In this document: positions 9,601 to 19,200 of the stretch, one piece after another | How positions within the stretch are numbered: the first letter of the stretch is position 1 | How the letters are laid out: each line of letters begins with the position of its first letter | Source of the DNA: Desulfatibacillum sp. | Lineage (GTDB): Bacteria > Desulfobacterota > Desulfobacteria > Desulfobacterales > Desulfatibacillaceae | Assembly (NCBI GenBank): GCA_016342355.1 | Contig: JAEINP010000001.1 | Span: 62,001-126,000, forward strand | Direction: 5' to 3' | Length of the DNA stretch: 64,000 nucleotides | Notes under the pieces: model-generated | The model's database searches: none | The model's input: the letters and a program-made list of their open reading frames with translations, nothing else | Told to the model about the DNA's origin: nothing | Translations under genes and position numbers: made by a program

Positions 9601-9677
9601 ACGGAAGGGAGTATGATCCCCAGGACAATGGCCCTGGCAGGCGGGTTAATGTGATTTTTGTCGGTGCTGAACCTCAT
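6633..9677 (-). CDS. Membrane hybrid sensor histidine kinase (Cache-PAS3-HisKA-HATPase-REC)
   Basis: A 1014-aa hybrid kinase. Two membrane segments (about 17-38 and 206-228) enclose a periplasmic single-Cache-type sensor (YGKDGLDYFWVQDM, VGQDVSDI, GWIIGTGVYVDDL). Three PAS domains follow (about 245-370, 378-500, 510-625). The dimerisation/phospho-acceptor helix has His at about 650 (LAGGIAHDFNNIL). The ATPase domain shows the N box (NLCTNAFQAM, about 761-770), DTGPGM (about 807) and GTGMGLA. A C-terminal receiver has Asp at about 943 (LVLTDMTMPD) and the conserved Lys in ILKPV. No output domain follows, so the receiver may act in phosphorelay or feedback. Small-molecule ligands such as organic acids are typical for this Cache type; the ligand is not known. 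The ATG follows an aagga site. It may form a unit with the two upstream genes on the same strand. Confidence 0.95.
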   Translation of the reverse strand: MRFSTDKNHINPPARAIVLGIILPSVVPIVLFGLLVFAVLLPAIRSTIINQKRENIRQLTESAWKVLDSCGRMEKSGELTAWEAREQAKQIIGNMQYGKDGLDYFWVQDMVPRMIVHPYRPDIVGQDVSDIMDSHGLPLFGQMAHLVEKQGEGFISYYWQYKNNPLSFTPKLSYVKGYAPWGWIIGTGVYVDDLHTEVNRITGNLIWWSLGILVMAILLMVMAIKRNLAAERQRLDSESALEDTWEKYRILAENMTDVVWALDLNTKRLSYISPSVEHMLGYSVHEAMADAPFSLTIPESQHTFMEALSSALDFAEKNPGAPYTDTMVLQEFHKNGSVVGLEVSAALTYDEKLRPHLAVGTIRNVTARMRAEKALRANEARFRAMTENSADVILVLDHSLKPIYVSPSVKFFGWTPEEVLSQGYKGFIHPDDVRELAGAVSTAARTPEKPARMNGIRVRRKDGSYAFIQGLMTYLPDTPGVDGFLVNGMDVTDRKMAEEALERNENLYRGLFENSGAATVVFGDDGIVSMCNSEFSRLTGYSRDQIVGQMHWSSFFHPDEVPRLQGYHRRRSLGLLAPKLYEIRVLTRGGEVRHTYNRVAMVEGTNDRISSLLDITDLVLTRKEKERLEGSLRQSNKMEAIGALAGGIAHDFNNILFPILGFTEMALEQAAPDDPNRENLDEILKATLRAKALVSQILTFSRQTSESLKPVRLKPILEDVLSLIRATVPSYVKIRQHLDKDCGVVFADPNQIHQVAMNLCTNAFQAMRENGGELKVSLGQVDLKEEMDQDSPSELPPGKYVRLSVSDTGPGMSQDVLDHLFEPYFTTKAVGEGTGMGLATAHGIIRKHGGAIRVRSRLGEGSRFDVHIPAVVNNSDELKENETGPAPTGSGHVLLVDDEVQVLELTYQMLKKLGYTVTAQVSSAEALSLFRDDPYSFDLVLTDMTMPDMTGDKLAEAVMHLRPEIPVILCTGFSERLSREEAGEIGISDYILKPVIMKHLAEVVYKAMNRNTGN

Positions 9678-9756
9678 GGAGCAATCCTTGACGGAAGGTC
9701 TTTTGATAAGGAGGAAAACAAAAAAAGTTATTCAAATACCAATGAACCAATTATTT

Positions 9757-11772
9757 TTATTTGTCGCCTTTCAGCCGCAAAAGCGCCTCCAAACCCTGAG
9801 TTGCTTCCACATTATTGGGATCACCCGTCAAGACTGCCTCGTATTGGCTTTTGGCTTGGGGATTCTGCCCCAGGGCGATCAGGGTTTTGGCCAACAAAAT
9901 TCTTGCTTCCCAGTCTCGTGGAGAGTGCTGGACGACTTTTTTCAAAACAGACCGGGCTTTTTCAAATTCATTCATGGCCGCCCACAATTTTGCAAGGTTG
10001 AACCACGCGGCGGAATATTGGGAATCCCCCTGAAGAGTCTGCTGAAAACACTGCATAGCCGTGCCAAATTCCCCATCGGCTATGGCCATAATTCCCAGGT
10101 TGTTGTAGACATCGAGTAAGTCTGGTTTTAGTTCCAGGGCCTTGTGGTAATAGAGTTTTGCAAGCCGGCGGTCGCCCATCTGCTGGTAAACCATGCCCGT
10201 GTTGAAGTGAACCTGATGAGAGCCAGGTTCTCTTTCCATAGCTTGTTTAAAGGCCTCCAGCGCGCTTTCTTCCTTCCCTGCCTTGAGAAAAGCCACCCCC
10301 AGATTATTGTAGTATTGGTAGGCCTTTGCTCCATCCCCGATAGCCCGAAGGTATAGTTTCACAGCCTTTTCATACTCGCCACGGGCAGCCATTATCATTC
10401 CCAAGGCGTTGTAGGTAGGAGGAAAATCCGGGTGCCGCTGTAAGGATCTTTTCAAGTGAACAATGGCTTCATCCAAACGATTTTCCTTGTAAAGAGCGGA
10501 GCCTAAAACCTGTTCTGCAAACCAATTGTTTTCTGTTACCTCAAGAGTATGCTCCATAATGGTTATGCTGTTTTTCCAGTGCGAAACCTGCTTGGCGGTG
10601 AGCAAAGGGCACACAACCAGCGCCGCAACACCCGCCAAAATTGCGGGTATTTTGGCTACAGGAAATCGCCTGGTCAGCTCTCCCAACCCAAAAACCACCA
10701 AGATAAAGACTCCAATGACCGGAATATAGGCAAAACGGTCCGCCATTCCCTGGAGTCCCGACTGCAAAATGCCGCTCACAGGAAAAAGCACTCCCACAAA
10801 AAGGAACCATCCCACGAAAAGGTATGCATGCTTTCTGTAGATCGTTACCAAGGCGGAAATGACACCCAATGCACCCCAGGAGAAGGCTTTCAGGAGCCCC
10901 AGGCCATCAGGGACCGCAGGATAGAAAATTGCAAGCCGGGAGGGCCAGAAAATGTTTTTCAGATAGATCAGGTACGTCGCGCCCATATTTCCCAGCCGAA
11001 CCTGCATAGGCGCTGATTCCAGGCCAACCATGGCATTTGGCCCCTGAGTAATCACGGTCAGGACTGAAAAAATAGCAGCCAATACAAAAAGAGGCGCCTT
11101 TTCCCAAACCAGCCTCGCAAAATGCCTGGACTTTTCTCTCGTGGAACTGCCTTCCATTCTCCCCAAAGGCCAGAAATCAAAAAGCAGCATCACGCAGGGC
11201 AGGGTAACAATCATGGGCTTGGCCATGAGCCCCAGAGTGAACAAAAGCGCCATCAGCAGATAGGTTGATCTTCGGGGATTTTCCACATAAGCGAGGTAAG
11301 CATGAAACGTGAGCATCCAGAAAAAAACCGAAAGCACATCCTTTCTTTCAGTGATCCAGGCCACGGATTCCACCTGGATGGGATGCACCATAAAAAGGCC
11401 AGCCACCAGAGCGCTCAACCACAAGCGCCTGGTGGCCCGGTTCAATAGCAGGAAAAGCAAAAACCCGTTGGCGATATGAAACAGGAGGTTGGTCAAATGG
11501 TAACCCCCTGCATTCATGCCGTAAAGATGTGCATCCAAGAGCAATGACAACCACGTAAGCGGTATCCAGTAGCTGCCATGCAAGGTGGTAAAAGCCCATT
11601 TGATGCTGTGCAGGGAAATTCCATGGCCCATAACAGAATTATTTTGCACATAGTTGCTGTCGTCCAGGTTGGTGAAATCACACTGGGGCAGGGCGTGAAA
11701 TCCCGCCAAAGCAAGCACTAACAGCATCAGGCAAACAAGCAATTTTTTTTTTCGGGCGTCCATGGTCCCCAT
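9757..11772 (-). CDS. TMTC-like multi-spanning membrane protein with C-terminal TPRs
   Basis: This 671-aa protein has a long membrane domain (about residues 1-400, roughly 10-12 hydrophobic segments) and about seven TPRs (about 410-671; for example TYNALGMIMAARGEYEKAV, VYNNLGIMAIADGEFGTAM). Motifs NLDDSNYV near the first extracytoplasmic loop, HPIQVESVAWITERKDVLS and MADRFAYIPVIG are typical of the TMTC / GT-C protein glycosyltransferase-like family, which uses lipid-linked sugars. Catalysis is inferred, not shown. The gene ends 79 bp before the sensor kinase start and begins 25 bp after ettA, all on one strand. Starts at 11772 (ATG) or 11763 (ATG) are both possible. A shorter paralog is at 57501-59114. 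Confidence 0.85.
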   Translation of the reverse strand: MGTMDARKKKLLVCLMLLVLALAGFHALPQCDFTNLDDSNYVQNNSVMGHGISLHSIKWAFTTLHGSYWIPLTWLSLLLDAHLYGMNAGGYHLTNLLFHIANGFLLFLLLNRATRRLWLSALVAGLFMVHPIQVESVAWITERKDVLSVFFWMLTFHAYLAYVENPRRSTYLLMALLFTLGLMAKPMIVTLPCVMLLFDFWPLGRMEGSSTREKSRHFARLVWEKAPLFVLAAIFSVLTVITQGPNAMVGLESAPMQVRLGNMGATYLIYLKNIFWPSRLAIFYPAVPDGLGLLKAFSWGALGVISALVTIYRKHAYLFVGWFLFVGVLFPVSGILQSGLQGMADRFAYIPVIGVFILVVFGLGELTRRFPVAKIPAILAGVAALVVCPLLTAKQVSHWKNSITIMEHTLEVTENNWFAEQVLGSALYKENRLDEAIVHLKRSLQRHPDFPPTYNALGMIMAARGEYEKAVKLYLRAIGDGAKAYQYYNNLGVAFLKAGKEESALEAFKQAMEREPGSHQVHFNTGMVYQQMGDRRLAKLYYHKALELKPDLLDVYNNLGIMAIADGEFGTAMQCFQQTLQGDSQYSAAWFNLAKLWAAMNEFEKARSVLKKVVQHSPRDWEARILLAKTLIALGQNPQAKSQYEAVLTGDPNNVEATQGLEALLRLKGDK

Positions 11773-11797
11773 CCGGTTGTATCGAAAAAGCTCCCTG

Positions 11798-13471
11798 CTA
11801 CTTGGTTAGTTTCCTGTGACGAACCCTGTGAGGGGTGTCTGCGTCCGAGCCCAACCGCCGCCTGCGGTCTTCTTCGTAGTCGGAAAAGTTTCCGGGGAAA
11901 AACACCACCTTGCTTTCGTCTTCAAAAGCAATCACGTGGGTCGCCACCCTGTCCAGAAACCAGCGGTCATGGCTCACCACAATGGCGCTGCCCGCAAAGT
12001 TTTCTATGGCTTCCTCCAAGGCCCTGAGGGTGTTGATGTCCAGGTCGTTGGTGGGTTCGTCCAAAAGAAGCACATTGGCGCACTTGGCGAGCATTTTCGC
12101 CATATGCAGCCGGTTGCGCTCCCCGCCTGAAAGGGTTTTCACCTTTTTCTGCTGGTCTGAGCCTGCAAAATTAAAACTGGAGGCATAGGCCCGGGAGTTG
12201 ACCTGTCTGTTTCCCAACACAAGGATGTCATTGCCGCTGGAAATCTCCTCCCATACGGATTTTTCACCGTCCAGGACGTCCCGGGACTGATCCACATAGG
12301 CCAACTTCACGGTTTGGCCCATAGTAATGGTTCCGGCGTCCGGCTCCTGGGCCCCGGTGATGAGGCGGAGCATGGTGGTCTTTCCGGCGCCGTTGGGGCC
12401 TATGACACCCACTATGCTGCCGGGTGGTACGATCATGGAAAAGTTGTCTATGAGCACGTTGTCGTCGTAAGCCTTGGTGACCCCCTGGAACTCAATGACC
12501 GAGTCTCCCAGCCTGGGTCCCGGGGGAATGTAGATCTCCAGCTCTTCCCGGCGTTTTTCGAATTCGTTACTCAATAATTTTTCGTAGGCGTTGACCCTGG
12601 CCTTGCCCTTGGCCTGCCGGGCCTTGGGGCTCATGCGAATCCAGTCAAGCTCTCTGGCCAGGGTACGTTGGCGCTTGGACTCGGCCTTTTCCTCTTTGGC
12701 CAAACGGTCCTTTTTTTGCTCCAGCCATGAAGAATAGTTGCCCTTCCAGGGGATGCCGTGGCCCCGGTCCAATTCCAGAATCCAGCCAGCCACGTTGTCC
12801 AGGAAATACCGGTCATGGGTCACGGCGATGACCGTGCCCTTGTAATCCCGTAAGTGGCGCTCCAGCCAAGCCACGGTTTCGGCGTCCAAATGGTTGGTGG
12901 GCTCATCCAAAAGCAGGATGTCAGGCTGAGTAAGCAACAGGCGGCATAAGGCCACCCGCCGCCTTTCCCCGCCTGAAGTCACCGAGATCGGCGTGTCGGG
13001 AGGCGGACATCCCAGGGCTTCCATGGCCAGTTCCAGCCTGCTGTCCAGGGTCCAGGCATCGGCAGCGTCCAGGGCGTCCTGAACCTTGGCCTGTTCGTCC
13101 ACCAGGGCGTCTATGTCGGCGTCCGGGTCTCCAAAGCTGTTGTTGATCACCTCAAAGCGCGCCAGCAGGTCCACAATGGGCTGAACAGCCTCCTCCACAA
13201 TTTGTCTCACGGTCTTCGTGTCATCCAAAACCGGTTCCTGTTCCAAAAGGCCCCGGGTGTAACCTTTGGAAAGAATGGTTTCGCCAAGGTAATCATTATC
13301 CAGGCCTGCCATAATGCGCAACAGGGTGCTTTTTCCCGACCCATTAAGGCCCAACACCCCGATTTTGGCGCCATAGTAAAAGCCCAGGGTGATGTCCCGC
13401 AGAACCTGCTTGTTGGGAGGGTGAACCCTGCCAACGCCCACCATTGAATATATCACCTGTTTGTCACTCAT
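11798..13471 (-). CDS. ettA: Energy-dependent translational throttle protein EttA (ABC-F ATPase)
   Basis: A 557-aa protein with two ABC ATPase domains and no membrane segments, matching the usual EttA length (about 555 aa). First domain: Walker A GLNGSGKST (about 41-49), signature TSGGERRRVAL, Walker B LLLDEPTNHLD. Second domain: Walker A GPNGAGKTT, signature LSGGERNRLHM, Walker B LLLDEPTNDLD. The arm and the linker between the domains (SPKARQAKGKARVNAYEKL) are EttA-like. EttA binds the ribosomal E site and gates the first steps of elongation according to the ATP/ADP ratio. It starts at an ATG with an aggga site and is the first gene of a possible three-gene minus-strand unit. Confidence 0.96.
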   Translation of the reverse strand: MSDKQVIYSMVGVGRVHPPNKQVLRDITLGFYYGAKIGVLGLNGSGKSTLLRIMAGLDNDYLGETILSKGYTRGLLEQEPVLDDTKTVRQIVEEAVQPIVDLLARFEVINNSFGDPDADIDALVDEQAKVQDALDAADAWTLDSRLELAMEALGCPPPDTPISVTSGGERRRVALCRLLLTQPDILLLDEPTNHLDAETVAWLERHLRDYKGTVIAVTHDRYFLDNVAGWILELDRGHGIPWKGNYSSWLEQKKDRLAKEEKAESKRQRTLARELDWIRMSPKARQAKGKARVNAYEKLLSNEFEKRREELEIYIPPGPRLGDSVIEFQGVTKAYDDNVLIDNFSMIVPPGSIVGVIGPNGAGKTTMLRLITGAQEPDAGTITMGQTVKLAYVDQSRDVLDGEKSVWEEISSGNDILVLGNRQVNSRAYASSFNFAGSDQQKKVKTLSGGERNRLHMAKMLAKCANVLLLDEPTNDLDINTLRALEEAIENFAGSAIVVSHDRWFLDRVATHVIAFEDESKVVFFPGNFSDYEEDRRRRLGSDADTPHRVRHRKLTK

Positions 13472-13799
13472 AGGGTCCCTGTTCCTTAAGCCAGTATAAT
13501 TTCAAAGTTATATGTTGCGCTCTCTCTGGCAGGACAGCCGGATGAGCGATCCACAACAGCCTGTTCACATGCCTGATTTTTGTCATGTTCCATATCTTTT
13601 AGCAAGACGTTTTTCCCGGAATGGATGTCTGCCGACCAGGGGATTTACCCCTGGACCCTTACCCGATCAGGGCGCGCGAGGAACTGCCCATGGACGGATA
13701 TCTCCTCTTATGATATCCTGGCAAGAAACATAGCCCGGCCTGCCCCTGGCAGGACCCGACACAACCCAACCTTCAGTCATGATAACGGATTGGTCTCTC
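13472..13799. other. Divergent intergenic region between ettA and the Sel1 lipoprotein gene
   Basis: This 328-bp stretch separates two divergently read genes and should hold both promoters. I see no gene. A perfect 7-bp inverted repeat (CCAGGGG, 5-nt spacer, CCCCTGG) lies at 13636-13654 and could be an operator, but there is no independent support. No consensus -35/-10 pair stands out. Confidence 0.4.
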
Positions 13800-15518
13800 A
13801 TGAAACACACCATGCGTTTTTCCCCGGCAAGTTGTTTTTTTCTTAACGCCCTTCCTGGCAGAAAATCTTTGTTTCTCCTGGCTTGCTTCCTTTGCGCCTT
13901 GCTTGCGGTCACGGGATGCCGCCACGCCACGCTGGCGCCTGCCAGTGAAAGTCCGGCCCCGGAGTCCGCATCTTCCGCCCTGGTGGTCAAAATCATTAAA
14001 CAAAGTCCCCTGTCCAGGATTTCCGCCAAACTGTCGGTGGACGGTAGAGAACTGGGAACCGTGGAGGCGGGGGAATCCAACGAAGACAATCCCGGGGCCA
14101 CCGGCAGTTGTCATTTGTTTTCGGCCCCTGCCCAAGCCTATAAGCTCACCATGGAGTTAAGCACCCAAAATCAGAATTCCGTGGCTCTCAAACATCAGCA
14201 CACCGTGGACCTGGACGGAGAGCCCGGCGCGACCGATTACGTGGTCATATCCCTTGGCGGACCCGGGAACGAAAGCACCACCAGGGTGGGCACATTCAAG
14301 ATTAAGCCTCCGGCTGCGGAAACCCTTGCCCAAAGCGCGGCAAAGGGCGGATGCCTGCCCTGGACGGATATCCGGGACCACGCTGAAAATTACGCAATCA
14401 GGGCCACTGTGGAAAACGAGGTCCTGGACAAGACCCTGGACAAGGCCAGGGCAGGAGACCCGGAAGCCCAACTTCAACTGGCCCGGATGTACCTCCAGGG
14501 CGACGGCGTGGAAAAGGACGGGCAAAAGGCTTTGGAATGGGCGACCAAGGCCGGAGAAGCCGGACACATTCCGGCGCAGATCCTATTGTCAGCCGGACAC
14601 CTGAAAGGGCTTTTTGGAGATACAGACAACCCCCAGGCATTTGCCTGGGCCTCCCGAGGTGCAGACCAGGGCGATGCCAAAGCCATGGCCCTGGTGGCAT
14701 CCTATTATAAAAACGGATTTGGCGTGCAAAAGGACCCTGAAAAAGCGTTTGAATGGTTTTTGAAGGCTGCGGAAAAAGGCCACATGGTCTCCATGATCGT
14801 GGCGGGAGAATCCTATTACAATGGCGTAGGCGTGGAGAAAAATCTGGAAGAGGCCTTTGCCTGGAGACTTAAGGCAGCCTACGGAGGATCTCCGGCCGCC
14901 GCCAACACCGTGGGGCAGATGTACTATCGGGGAGAAGGAGTGGCCCAAAATTATGAAAAGGCCTTTACCTGGCTCCAATGGGCCGCCGAACGAGGCAGCG
15001 GGAATGCCTGCGCCACCCTGGGCCTCATGTACTTCCAGGGCCAGGGCGCGGCCAAGGACCCTGCCAAGGCTATCGAATGGTTCACCAAAGGCGCCGCCGG
15101 GGGAAATCTCCTGTGCATGAGCAACCTGGGTAATTGTTACCTGGGAGGCGCCGGGGTGGACAAAGACCCGGACGCGGCCAAACAATGGCTGGCCAAGGCT
15201 GGCGCCAAAGGCTATGTGCCGGCCCTAAACAAGCTGGCCCTTCTTTTTCTTCAGGAAAAAGACTCGGCCCGGGCACAGCAGTGGGCCGCCCTGTCAGCCA
15301 AGGCCGGTAATCCCTCAGGCGTATATCTTCTGGGCTTGGCCCTTGCCCAGGCCGGGGATTTGGAAAAATCGCTTGAAGTGTTGGATGTGGCCTTAAAAGC
15401 AGGGCACCCCCAGGCCGCCGAGGCCATGGAAAAAATCCGCACATTGCAAGGCCAACCCGTCCCGGGAGATGACAGCCCGGAAATCGTACCGGCCGACCCG
15501 GCCTCCAGCGAGGAATAA
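13800..15518 (+). CDS. Sel1-repeat (TPR-like) lipoprotein
   Basis: From the ATG at 13800 the protein has 572 aa. An earlier in-frame ATG at 13779 is possible; neither has a clear ribosome-binding site. A basic N-terminus and hydrophobic stretch end in a lipobox-like LLAVTGC, indicating a lipoprotein. After a beta-rich N-terminal segment of about 170 aa (VVKIIKQSPLSRISAKLSVDG...), about eight Sel1 repeats follow (pattern A-xx-LG-xY--G-GV-KD--KA--W--KAA--G; for example ASYYKNGFGVQKDPEKAFEW and GQMYYRGEGVAQNYEKAFTW). Sel1 proteins scaffold protein-protein contacts, often in envelope or signalling complexes. The specific partner is unknown. A strong terminator follows at 15584, so it is likely monocistronic. 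Confidence 0.88.
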   Translation: MKHTMRFSPASCFFLNALPGRKSLFLLACFLCALLAVTGCRHATLAPASESPAPESASSALVVKIIKQSPLSRISAKLSVDGRELGTVEAGESNEDNPGATGSCHLFSAPAQAYKLTMELSTQNQNSVALKHQHTVDLDGEPGATDYVVISLGGPGNESTTRVGTFKIKPPAAETLAQSAAKGGCLPWTDIRDHAENYAIRATVENEVLDKTLDKARAGDPEAQLQLARMYLQGDGVEKDGQKALEWATKAGEAGHIPAQILLSAGHLKGLFGDTDNPQAFAWASRGADQGDAKAMALVASYYKNGFGVQKDPEKAFEWFLKAAEKGHMVSMIVAGESYYNGVGVEKNLEEAFAWRLKAAYGGSPAAANTVGQMYYRGEGVAQNYEKAFTWLQWAAERGSGNACATLGLMYFQGQGAAKDPAKAIEWFTKGAAGGNLLCMSNLGNCYLGGAGVDKDPDAAKQWLAKAGAKGYVPALNKLALLFLQEKDSARAQQWAALSAKAGNPSGVYLLGLALAQAGDLEKSLEVLDVALKAGHPQAAEAMEKIRTLQGQPVPGDDSPEIVPADPASSEE

Positions 15519-15583
15519 ACCGGCCCTTGTCATAAATAATATAAATTTCCCCACCTTTATTGGGGGATAGATAAGATTTTTTC

Positions 15584-15619
15584 AGGGTTTCCGCCCAACG
15601 GGTGGAAACCCTTTTTTTT
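15584..15619 (+). terminator. Rho-independent terminator after the Sel1 lipoprotein gene
   Basis: AGGGTTTCC and GGAAACCCT pair perfectly around an inner CCC/GGG extension, giving a stem of about 13 bp with a short loop. It is followed directly by a run of eight T. It separates the lipoprotein gene from the DUF11 operon. Confidence 0.9.
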
Positions 15620-16099
15620 GCGTCAATACTTCCATTGAGGCCAAAGTTTATGATTTTCTAAAAACTGAACAAAGATAAATTACATTTAAAGCAACTTCAT
15701 TTATGCAGTTCGGTATAATTTACCGATGTTCAAAAGATCGTCCTTTTTTTGGTATGTTTTTAATTTAATTAAAATCAGTGTGTTATCCATTAGGACCTCC
15801 TGGGCTATAATGCCTTACCTATTGTATAAAAAAAGTACATAGTTCTATATAATATCAAAAAACAAGTTATTTATTGGAGGAAATTACTCACGATACCCCA
15901 TAAAAAATGATTTGAGATGCATTTTTCATATTGGGCCTTTTTAAAATCCTGACCAATAGCACTATTCCTATGTTTTTTAGAAATAGTTTCTTCCGGCCTC
16001 CATATATTTAGACAAAAAATACTGTAAAAACAATTAGTAACATATTCTATCCTAAATTTTATTCCGTCCTGTTAAGTGGGAATAAATGACCGGCCTTTT

Positions 16100-16114
16100 T
16101 GATAATGAGTATCA
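16100..16114. promoter_or_regulatory. Fur-box-like operator
   Basis: TGATAATGAGTATCA matches the classical 7-1-7 Fur consensus (TGATAATnATTATCA) at 13 of 14 defined positions. The symmetry extends outward with T and A runs, giving a perfect TTTTTGATA/TATCAAAAA inverted repeat at 16096-16118. It ends eight bases before the -35 hexamer of the promoter for the giant surface-protein gene. A ferric-uptake-regulator family protein could bind here. Some Desulfobacterota Fur motifs differ from the enterobacterial one, so this is a candidate only. Confidence 0.55.
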
Positions 16115-16122
16115 AAAAAAAC

Positions 16123-16151
16123 TTGACACTACTTTTGACCTTAGTTTAAAT
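16123..16151 (+). promoter_or_regulatory. Sigma-70-type promoter for the DUF11 operon
   Basis: A perfect -35 TTGACA (16123-16128) is followed after 17 bases by TTAAAT (16146-16151), a four-of-six match to the -10 hexamer. Transcription would start near 16158, about 75 bases before the ATG of the first surface-protein gene. The Fur-box-like palindrome lies just upstream. Confidence 0.55.
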
Positions 16152-16232
16152 TTTCAATCTCGTGCGTGGCGGTCATTCTGTGCTAGTCATGCTCCTCTAT
16201 TGTTACTTATAGTTATTTCAGGCTAGAACACT

Positions 16233-19200
16233 ATGTTTCGCCACATTTTTGTGATATTATTCTTGGGGTGCACCCTCGCCGCAAGCGCCCAGGCCGGTCC
16301 TCTCACCATCACCCAGACCATCCCGGACGCCTTTATCAACGATTCCATCACAGGCTCCCAGGGCCAGACCTACCAGCTTGCCCTATCCAATGCCACGGCC
16401 CTTACGTCCACCAATATCACCGTCTCCGTGGACATACCCGTGGGCTTTTCCTATGTGAACGGCACCCTGACCAACAACCGGGGGCTCACACGCAGCGTCA
16501 CCCCTGGCGATCCTTTCACCATCGACTTTGTGGAGGGCCTGACCCTCAACCCGGGCGAAAGCATTGACATGACCTACAGGCTGGCGACGGACTGCAACGC
16601 CCTTCCCGGCCAGCAACTGATCTCGGCAACCGCCACCTATGACGAGCCCCAATCCCCGGACGCCAACTCCGACCTGGTTACCATCAAGTCCGGCCTCATC
16701 GAGGTGGACCTGATTCCGGTTTTGCCCAACCCCTTCAACGTGGAGGTGGGCGATACGGTCCAACTGACGGCCCGGATCACCAACGACGGCGAAGGCTCCC
16801 TGTTTAAAGTAGATTTTGCAGCCAATTGGGGTGCGGATTTTTCCAGCCCATCCCTGGTGGGCGGAACCCTGACGCCTACCCTTGCCGGAAACAGTTACAC
16901 AGTTACCACCGGAGAAATTCCAGCAGGCGAAAGCCGGGAGTTCACCTTTGAACTGGCGGTGGCTGGTTGCGATGACTTGTCCATCGACGTGGAGGCTGAA
17001 AATCCCTGCGACATAGGCACAACTTACACGGATGACAGTTCCCCCTTCCTTACCCTCAAGCAGCCTAACGTGACCATCGGCACGGCCGACGCCTCCCTGG
17101 ATTATTGCGGAACCGGGGACATGGTCCTGACCATTCAGAATCCGGACAACCCCGTGAACACCCGGGGAACCGCCTATAATTTTTCCATTTCCACCGCCCT
17201 TCCGGGTGACGTGAACGTTGACAGCGTTTCCGCAGGCTGGACACATAACGGCGCTGGCGTTTTTACCCTGGACAGCGGAACCATCGCCGTGGGCGATACG
17301 GAAACCCTGACCATCTCCCTGTCCGCAGATGATCCCTGCGCCGGGGCGTCGGGCACCCTGATTTTCTCCCCCGCGTACGCCAATGCTTGCGGCGACGCAT
17401 TCGCCCCGCCTGTTGTGATCGCCACATACGACAGCCAGACAGGCCCTACTCTGGACATTGACCAGTCTTTCGTAACAGAGGGAGGGGATCAGGAGCGTGT
17501 GTTCCTGGGCGAAAAAATCACCTTTACCATCACTCCGTCCCTGACCGAAGCGGACCGGTGGAAGGAGGGTGAAGATATTGTTGTCACGGACACCTTCCCG
17601 GCCACACTGACTAATCTTACGCAGATTAACTTTCCAATTGGCACAGTTGACATAGACCTTGTGGGAAATGCCATCACTTGGGAGCTTTCTCCGGCCCAGG
17701 CTGCCACGTCCCCCTTTTTAATTGTGGAAGCCACCACCACCACTGATCCCTGTTTAGCAGGCAACTATATTTCCAATACCGCCCAGATTCTCAACGCTCA
17801 AACCAAATGTCCCTGCCCGGAGTCCGCCAGCGCCACGGCGAGCGTGTACCTCCAAAGCAAGGAACCCCCGGCAGGAGTGGAACTGGACGAAACCAAGGAA
17901 ATTCTCAACACCCCGGCAGGCGGCAGCTTTAACGTATGCCCGTCTTCGGATGTGAATTACTCCGTAACTCTGAATTTTGACCCGCTCAGCGGCGGCGTAT
18001 GGACCGGCTCCTCCATGATAGACCGGCTCCAGGGAAGTCAGACCTATGTGCCTGTTTCCCTCACATACGACGCAGGAGGCGGGTTTGTGGCTGTGCCGCC
18101 GGGAAGCATCCTCTCGGTTTCACCCCTCACCGTGGACCTGGGTTTCCTCACCGCAGCCACTGGCGGTGATGCGGTAGCCAACAAAACTGTGGAATTCCGT
18201 TATTCCCTGCGGGTGAGCAACAGCTCCCTGGCCCCTTGCACTCCCACAGGCGCGTTTTTGTCCGAAACCGAAGTCTATATCGCCCAATCCACGGCTGGTT
18301 GTTCCGAGGTGGGCGGCAGCCGCTTTTTTCTGGGAGAAATCGTGCCTGTGTCCCGGGCCGCCATGGAACTGGGCGTGGACCTCAGAACCAACTCCATCTC
18401 CAAATCCCAGCCTTTGTCCGTGGCTGAAACTTTGCCCGTAGCTGTTTCGGTGAATAAACTCACCCCCTGGAACGCCAATAATACGGTCGTCACGGTAGAC
18501 ACCACCAATTACGAATACCTGGGCAATCCAACTTTCAGCGGTTTTGGCGGGGCAGCCAATTATCCGGCGGTGAGTGAATCGGGTTCTGATGTCATTTTTA
18601 CATTTCCCAATCCATTAGGCTCCGGCGAGTCGGGCATGATTTACTTTGACGCCGTCAAAACTTGCTCCGGCGATTACTCCATCGACGCCCAATTGGACTA
18701 TGACGACGACTGCGGACAATCCTGCTCCGACACGGCCAGCGACTCCCCCATCATTCAACTGGTGGGCGATCTTCGGGTGAACGCCACTCCCGCCCAGGTG
18801 CAGGCCAGTTCGGGAGAACTCTCCTGGACCTTTTACGTCACCAACAAAGGCTCGGGAACCGCCTACAATGTCCGGCTTGTCGAAGAACTAAACAAGATGT
18901 TCAATTTTGTGGACTCCACCATAGACGGAGCCCCGGATAACCCGGGCGTCAACCCTGCCGTCGCAGATGGAGGCGCCGCTTGGGATATTACATGGGAGTT
19001 GGGAGACCTGGCCCCCAATCAGGTCCGTCAAGTGCAAGTCACCGTGGAACTGACCGGCGCATCATGTAACTACACCAACTCCAGCATGGTCCGGGCAACC
19101 TACGGCTATACGGACAGCACCGCCGCATTCCAGGAATGCCAAGTGGCGGCGGCAAGCACAGTTCCTGTTTTCACCCAGCCGCCCTCGCTCATGACCCTGT

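Larger units (their letters stand above)
15620..16232 (+). other. AT-rich leader region of the DUF11 surface operon
   Basis: About 610 bp without a credible gene, visibly more AT-rich than the flanking coding DNA. It contains many A/T tracts, a short palindrome CGGTA-TAATT-TACCG at 15711-15725, an orphan purine-rich site (ttggaggaaa near 15876-15885) that is not followed by an ATG, and near its 3' end the Fur-box-like element and promoter listed separately. The composition fits intrinsically bent, upstream-activated promoter DNA or silencer (H-NS-like) binding, which is inference. Confidence 0.5.
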
